This document shows positions 57,221 to 64,000 of a stretch of DNA of 64,000 nt, piece after piece. Where the stretch lies: contig CP061031.1 in the NCBI GenBank assembly GCA_014490595.1, positions 62,001-126,000 of the forward strand, in the 5' to 3' direction. A model generated the notes under the pieces. It was not told the origin of the DNA. It did not search any database and saw nothing but the letters and a program-made list of their open reading frames with translations. Each line of letters begins with the position of its first letter. Position 1 is the stretch's first letter. Both the position numbers and the translations under genes were made by a program. The stretch comes from Corynebacterium wankanglinii. Its GTDB lineage: Bacteria > Actinomycetota > Actinomycetes > Mycobacteriales > Mycobacteriaceae.

Positions 57221-58762
57221 TTGGCGGACCAACACCTCGAAGACCTGTGGCGCGGCGTCGTCGATGAGCTCCTGCGCCTCTCGGAGCAGCCAACCTCATC
57301 CGTGCCCACCCTCACCCCACAGCAGCGCGCGTATCTCAGGCTGATGAAACCGGTGGTGCTTGTGGACGGCTACGCCCTACTTTCCGCCCCCCACCAAGCC
57401 GCCAAAAACGTCATCGAGGAGTCCCTGGCCCCGCACATCACCGCGCTGTTGTCCTCGCATACCGGCCAGCCCTATAACCTGGCCGTTTCCGTAGCGGCAC
57501 CGGAGCCGGAACCCGAGCCGGAACCTCCGGCCGCCCCGAGCTGGCAACCCACCCAGTCTTACGCGGAGGCGTCGGTAGGCGAGCAGATCCCCATGGGCCT
57601 GGACGAGCTGGCGCAGATGCACGCCGCCCAGGTGGCGGGCCGCCGCGGGGAGGCGGCGGCCCACCCCACCGTCGATCGCCGCATCCCGCGCGAGAAACCG
57701 GCGCACGACCCGGACCGCGAGGCCAGCCTGAACCCGAAGTACACCTTCGAAAACTTCGTCATCGGTTCCTCCAACCGCTTCGCCAACGGCGCGGCCGTCG
57801 CCGTGGCCGAAAACCCCGCCAAGGCCTACAACCCCCTGTTCATCTGGGGTGGGTCCGGCCTGGGCAAAACCCACCTCCTGCACGCCGCCGGCAACTACGC
57901 GCGGGTGCTGCAACCGGGGCTGCGCATCAAGTACGTCTCCTCCGAAGAATTCACCAACGACTACATCAACTCCGTGCGCGACGACCGGCAGGAGTCCTTC
58001 AAGCGGCGCTACCGCAACCTGGACATCCTGATGGTGGACGACATCCAGTTCCTCGAGGGCAAGGAGGGAACGCAGGAGGAGTTCTTCCACACCTTCAACG
58101 CTCTGCACCAGGCCAACAAGCAGATCATCCTGTCGTCCGACCGTCCGCCGAAGCAGCTGACCACGCTCGAAGACCGCCTGCGCACCCGCTTCGAAGGAGG
58201 CCTAATCACCGACGTGCAGCCGCCGGACCTGGAGACGCGCATCGCCATCTTGATGAAGAAGGCGGCCGCCGACGGCACGCAGGTGGACCACTCCGTCCTG
58301 GAGCTGATTGCCTCCCAGTTCGAGTCCTCCATCCGCGAGCTCGAGGGAGCGCTTATCCGCGTGTCGGCCTACTCCTCCCTGATCAACGAGCCGATCACGA
58401 TGGAAGTCGCCCAAGTGGCGCTGCGCGACATCCTGCCTGATGAGGGCGACGTGAACATCACCGCCACCGCCATCAAAGACGCGGCCGCGGAGTACTTCCA
58501 GGTTTCCTTGGAGCAGCTCACCGGCGCGGGCAAAACCCGCCAAGTGGCGCATGCGCGCCAGATTGCGATGTACCTGTGCCGCGAGCTCACCGACCTGTCG
58601 CTGCCGAAGATCGGCGACGAGTTCGGCGGCAAGGACCACACCACCGTCATGTACGCGGACCGCAAGATCCGCAAGGAAATGACGGAAAACCGCGGCACCT
58701 ACGACGAGATCCAGGAACTCACTCAAGTAGTGAAGAACCGGGCACGCACCCGCGGGCACTAG
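57221..58762 (+). CDS. dnaA: Chromosomal replication initiator DnaA
   Basis: 513 aa if TTG 57221 is the start (GGAGA 6 nt upstream); GTG 57152 would add 23 unlikely residues. Domain I ([16 protein letters not shown]), a Pro- and Glu-rich domain II linker, AAA+ domain III ([36 protein letters not shown]) and domain IV, which binds DnaA boxes ([19 protein letters not shown]), are all complete. It initiates replication at the flanking oriC. Confidence 0.95.
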   Translation: MADQHLEDLWRGVVDELLRLSEQPTSSVPTLTPQQRAYLRLMKPVVLVDGYALLSAPHQAAKNVIEESLAPHITALLSSHTGQPYNLAVSVAAPEPEPEPEPPAAPSWQPTQSYAEASVGEQIPMGLDELAQMHAAQVAGRRGEAAAHPTVDRRIPREKPAHDPDREASLNPKYTFENFVIGSSNRFANGAAVAVAENPAKAYNPLFIWGGSGLGKTHLLHAAGNYARVLQPGLRIKYVSSEEFTNDYINSVRDDRQESFKRRYRNLDILMVDDIQFLEGKEGTQEEFFHTFNALHQANKQIILSSDRPPKQLTTLEDRLRTRFEGGLITDVQPPDLETRIAILMKKAAADGTQVDHSVLELIASQFESSIRELEGALIRVSAYSSLINEPITMEVAQVALRDILPDEGDVNITATAIKDAAAEYFQVSLEQLTGAGKTRQVAHARQIAMYLCRELTDLSLPKIGDEFGGKDHTTVMYADRKIRKEMTENRGTYDEIQELTQVVKNRARTRGH

Positions 58763-58768
58763 CGGCGA

Positions 58769-58787
58769 GGCGGCGCTGGGCCGCCTT
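58769..58787 (+). terminator. Possible terminator after dnaA
   Basis: GGCGGC and GCCGCC stem followed by only TT. The T run is weak, so confidence is modest. Confidence 0.35.
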
Positions 58788-58989
58788 CCTGCCTGTGCCC
58801 CGTGCTTCCTCCCGCAAGGGCGAAATCACTCCTTCACCACTTTCCACAGCCCTGTCCACATCTGTGTAATTACACGCTTGTAGTTTCGCCAGATACGTCA
58901 CAATGTGTCCGCGATCACAATGCCGACTGTTGGGGACTAGGTGTGCATAAGCGGTGGAAGAACACGCTTCCAGTTGTGTAATTTCATAG

Positions 58990-59060
58990 ACCCGAAAAAT
59001 TCATCCACAGGCGGCCCCACTTATCCACAAGTTATCCACAACCCAAATCACACACCCGAC
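58990..59060. other. oriC: oriC, second DnaA-box cluster between dnaA and dnaN
   Basis: Two exact TTATCCACA boxes in tandem, 11 bp apart, at 59021-59029 and 59032-59040, and a one-mismatch box at 59001-59009. Further TCCACA pieces lie at about 58850-58860. The dnaA-dnaN gap is 531 bp and AT-rich, the usual place of the mycobacterial origin. No gene is seen in the gap. Confidence 0.8.
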
Positions 59061-59293
59061 ACGCCGTGCCACCGGCGGTAAAGCCCCGCAGTCCACAGAT
59101 TCCCCAACACCTATTGTTGTTCCCCCTTTACTTCTTGTAATTCAATCTGGAGAAAGAGAGGGTGTGCACAACCGTCGGGCCGCGCTCCGACCGGCGCTAA
59201 GCGCCGAGTGCGCCGGAGGGAATGACAAATGTAGAGTGGTCTCCGATCTGGCCCTGCCCGAGTAACCTGCCCAGCGAAGGAGACCGCGCCACC

Positions 59294-60478
59294 ATGGACA
59301 ACAATGTGTCGTTTCGCGTCCATAAGGACGAACTCGCCGACGCCGCGGCGTGGGTTGCACGCAGCTTGCCCACCAAGTCCACGCAGCCGGTGCTTCGCGC
59401 GGTGGTCATCACGGCGGACGACAACGGCTTGGAGTTCGCGGGCTTTGACTACGAGGTGTCCACCCGGGTGCGCATCGGCGCCGAGGTGAACAACTCGGGC
59501 CGTGTCGCGGTGGCCGGTAAGCTGCTCGCCGACATCGTGGGCACCATGCCGAATGACGCGATCGAGGTCAGCACCGACGGCAAGGTCATGACCCTCCAGG
59601 CGCGCTCCTCCCGCTTCGAATTGCCGTTGATCGCCCTGGACGATTACCCGCAGTTGCCGCAGCTGCCCGAGGTCACGGGCCGAATCTCCCCGGCTGCGCT
59701 CACCGGCGCGGTGACACAGGTCGCCTCCGCCGCCGGCCGGGACGACACACTGCCGATGCTCACGGGCATCCACGTGGAGATCGACGGCGAGAACGTGAAA
59801 CTCACCGCCACCGACCGCTTCCGCCTCGCGCAGCGCCACCTGACATGGGAGCCGGCGAGCGCAGACGTCAAGGCCGATCTGCTCATTCCGGCGAAGACGC
59901 TGCTGGACAACGCGCGCACGCTGGACACCTCCATCGATGACCCGGTTGAGCTGGCGGCCGGCTCAGCCGACAACATCGGCGGCGACGGCCTGTTCGGCCT
60001 GCACACCGGCAACCGCGAGACCACCACCCGCATGCTCGACGCGGACTTTCCCAACGTCGCGCCGTTGCTGCCAAAGACGCACACGGCGATCGCGTCCGTG
60101 GAGGTGGCGCCGCTGCTGGAATCCATCCGTCGCGTGAGCCTTGTCGCGGACCGTAATGCCCAGCTGCGCATGCACTTCAAGGACGGGGAGCTCACCCTGT
60201 TTTCCTCCGGCGCAGATTCTGGTGCAGCGCAAGAAACACTTCCGGCCGCGTTCGCGGGTGTCGACGAGCTGCTCATCGCCTTCAACGCGGGCTATCTTCG
60301 CGACGGCCTGTCGGTCATCGGCACCGACCGCGTCGTCTTCGGCTTCACGGAGGCGTCCCGCCCGGCGATTATGATCCCGCAGCCGGAGCAGTTGCCGGAG
60401 CGCGGCGAGGACGGCACGTTCCCCACGCCGGACACCCACTTCACCTACCTGCTTATGCCGGTGCGCCTGCCGGGCTAG
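59294..60478 (+). CDS. dnaN: DNA polymerase III beta sliding clamp
   Basis: 394 aa from ATG 59294 (AAGGAG about 12 nt upstream); a 59222 start would add 24 unlikely residues. The three clamp domains are clear, with LPTKSTQPVLRAVVITADD near the start and a conserved end DTHFTYLLMPVRLPG. It holds the polymerase to DNA. It is followed 3 nt later by recF. Confidence 0.95.
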   Translation: MDNNVSFRVHKDELADAAAWVARSLPTKSTQPVLRAVVITADDNGLEFAGFDYEVSTRVRIGAEVNNSGRVAVAGKLLADIVGTMPNDAIEVSTDGKVMTLQARSSRFELPLIALDDYPQLPQLPEVTGRISPAALTGAVTQVASAAGRDDTLPMLTGIHVEIDGENVKLTATDRFRLAQRHLTWEPASADVKADLLIPAKTLLDNARTLDTSIDDPVELAAGSADNIGGDGLFGLHTGNRETTTRMLDADFPNVAPLLPKTHTAIASVEVAPLLESIRRVSLVADRNAQLRMHFKDGELTLFSSGADSGAAQETLPAAFAGVDELLIAFNAGYLRDGLSVIGTDRVVFGFTEASRPAIMIPQPEQLPERGEDGTFPTPDTHFTYLLMPVRLPG

Positions 60479-60481
60479 CCT

Positions 60482-61662
60482 ATGCACGTCCGCGAGCTTG
60501 ATCTGCGTGATTTCCGCTCGTGGCCCGAGCTGAATCTCAAGCTTGAGCCGGGCGTGACGGTGTTTGCGGGCCGCAACGGCCACGGCAAAACCAACATCGT
60601 GGAGGCGGTCCACTACTCGTCGAAGTTGTCGAGCCATCGCGTATCGACGGATGCTCCGCTCATCCACACCGGCGCTGACAATGCCCGCGTCTCCGCCACC
60701 ACCGTCAATGACGGGCGCGCGCTGACGACCCATCTGTTGGTCAAGGCCCACGGAGCGAACCAGGCGCAGATCAACCGCACCCGGCTCAAATCCGCCCGGG
60801 AGCTGCTCGGGGTGCTGCGGGTGGTGATGTTCTCCCCGGAGGACCTGCGCCTGATTACGGGGGAGCCGGCGGAGCGCCGCAAGTTCCTGGACGACCTAGC
60901 CGCGCTTCGCACCCCGCGTCTCGGAGGTGCCCGCGCGGATTACGAGAAGGTGCTGCGCCAGCGAAACGCACTGCTCAAAAGCTCGAACATGGCGCTGCGC
61001 CGCGGCTACCAGGACGAAGACGGCGCGAGCGCGCTATCCACATTGGACGTGTGGGACGGCCAGCTCGCCGCCCTCGGCGCGCAGGTGGTGGCGGGGCGCT
61101 TGGCGCTCGTCGATGAGCTGGCGGGGCGCATCACGGAGGCGTACCAGTCCGTCGCCCCCGAGTCGCGCCCCGCGTCCGTGGCGTACAGCTCCACCTTGGA
61201 CCGGGCTGTGCGGGAGCTCGCGGGCGGGTCCTCGCGCGACCCGGCGGTGTTTGAGGCCGCCATGCTCGCCGAGCTTGGCAGGCGCCGCAAAGATGAGATC
61301 GACAGGGGCGCCACCCTGGTCGGGCCGCACCGCGACGACCTGACGCTCATGCTCGGCGACCAGCCGGCGAAAGGGTACGCCTCCCACGGCGAAACCTGGT
61401 CCTACGCGTTGGCGCTGCACCTCGCCGAATACCAGCTCCTGGCCGGCGAGGGCTCCGACCCGGTGCTCATCCTCGACGACGTCTTCGCCGAGTTGGACGC
61501 GAAGCGCCGCGAGCGGCTCGTCCACGTCGCCTCCGACGCCGAGCAGGTGCTGGTTACCGCCGCGTGGGGGATGACCTGCCCGGAAACCTCGACGACGCCG
61601 TGGCCGCGCGCTACGCCGTGACCATGCGAGACGGGGTGAGCTCCATTGAGCGATCTGATTAG
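60482..61662 (+). CDS. recF: RecF recombination/repair protein, one base missing near the end
   Basis: About 393 aa if repaired. Walker [21 protein letters not shown], the signature-side motif [20 protein letters not shown] and Walker [21 protein letters not shown] are complete. Read literally, the frame ends too early at 61621 with an odd tail. One G restored at 61562-61570 gives the expected end [20 protein letters not shown] to TAG 61662. It loads RecA at gaps. It overlaps dciA by 17 nt. Confidence 0.9.
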
Positions 61663-62242
61663 GCGCAGCTTCGACACCGTCCGCGACACGGCCCGCAAGC
61701 GAGGCGGCCGCCTGCCGGACCTGTCCCGCCAGGGCACGAGCACCACCCCGCGGCGCAACAGGCCATCGCTTCACGACGCACCGAAGGCGCACATCACGGT
61801 GCCGGGGCTGGAGGTGCCGGAGGGACGTCGTCAAGCAGATGTCCGAGGCATCCCCACCGGTGCCGACGGGCGCGCGTTGCCCCGCAGCTACAAGGTGTCC
61901 TCCTTCAGCAACCTGCTGGGCACCGAAATCCGCAAACGCGACTGGACCGAGAAGATGGCGCACGGTTGGGTCATGGGCCACTGGGGCGAGCTGGTGGGCG
62001 AGAAGATCGGGCAGCACACTCGGGTGGAGATGATCAAAGGCGGAGAGGTGCACGTGAGCTGCGACTCCACCGCCTGGGCGACGCAGATGAAGTACATGCA
62101 GCGCGAAGTGCTCGCCGCCATCGCCGCGAAGGTGGGGCCGGACGTGGTAACCAAGTTGCACGTCTATGGGCCGAAGACGAAGAGCTGGCGCTACGGGCCA
62201 CTGCACGTGAAGGGCCGTGGGCCGCGCGACACGTACGGGTAA
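61646..62242 (+). CDS. dciA: DciA, DnaB helicase loader/operator (DUF721)
   Basis: 198 aa, TTG start within the recF end. The N-terminus is basic and disordered (DTARKRGGRLPDLSRQGTST). The C-terminal DUF721/KH-like domain reads RDWTEKMAHGWVMGHWGELV and YMQREVLAAIAAKVGPDVV. It loads or stimulates the replicative helicase in bacteria without DnaC. The Mycobacterium equivalent is Rv0004. Confidence 0.92.
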   Translation: MSDLIRRSFDTVRDTARKRGGRLPDLSRQGTSTTPRRNRPSLHDAPKAHITVPGLEVPEGRRQADVRGIPTGADGRALPRSYKVSSFSNLLGTEIRKRDWTEKMAHGWVMGHWGELVGEKIGQHTRVEMIKGGEVHVSCDSTAWATQMKYMQREVLAAIAAKVGPDVVTKLHVYGPKTKSWRYGPLHVKGRGPRDTYG

Positions 62243-62254
62243 ATCCCGAAAAAC

Positions 62255-64000
<1,746 letters not shown>

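Overview
This 64 kb window is the chromosomal replication-origin region of a high-GC actinobacterium, almost certainly a Corynebacterium. The right half shows the actinobacterial origin order: pcnA, a NUDIX gene, a DUF6049 gene, murJ, sigM, trxB, trxA, cwlM, parB, parA, rsmG, yidC, yidD, rnpA, rpmH, oriC, dnaA, dnaN, recF, dciA and gyrB, the last running off the right edge. No rRNA or tRNA gene was seen, so the species cannot be named. All calls come from reading the sequence and the translations by eye; no database search was run.

Region 1 (about 1-16.9 kb) is an accessory, defence-island-like stretch. It holds a membrane coiled-coil gene, a KAP NTPase with a DUF1643 gene, a truncated acetyltransferase cut by a collapsed IS21-family element, an unknown overlapping two-gene pair, a GTPase with a small partner, a SEC-C protein, two adjacent DUF2075 helicases carrying different nuclease domains, and an XRE/ImmA plus PIN toxin-antitoxin pair. 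The same C-terminal tail of a large DNA-methyltransferase-like gene recurs three times (1.25, 5.7 and 10.7 kb), with a 20-bp trace at 7.05 kb, at the borders between these modules.

Region 2 (16.9-23.3 kb) is a complete leftward Wadjet/MksBEFG anti-plasmid operon (jetA, jetB, jetC, jetD). Region 3 (23.7-28.5 kb) holds a DUF5129-like protein, a small secreted protein, an unknown protein, a DAACS transporter, an SdpI-family protein and a HARE-HTH protein. Region 4 (28.6-36.8 kb) is the tryptophan operon trpL-E-G-D-CF-B-A with a leader peptide and attenuator, followed without a gap by a Rieske lipoprotein and an SBF transporter gene. Region 5 (36.9-43 kb) has a DUF222/HNH gene behind three 36-bp repeats, a second small secreted protein of the 25.2-kb family, azlCD, yqgE, pcnA and the NUDIX gene. 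Region 6 (43-64 kb) is the conserved origin cluster.

Two things cut across the window. First, at least 12 genes, several of them essential or highly conserved (recF, rsmG, the DUF6049 gene), are each broken by what reads as a single missing base, usually in a short G or C run. This looks like systematic sequencing error, so these genes are described as probably intact in the cell. Second, there are six ParB-binding parS palindromes between 17.5 and 43.3 kb, and an unexplained 11-mer, GCYTATCGACG, that I counted 16 times.
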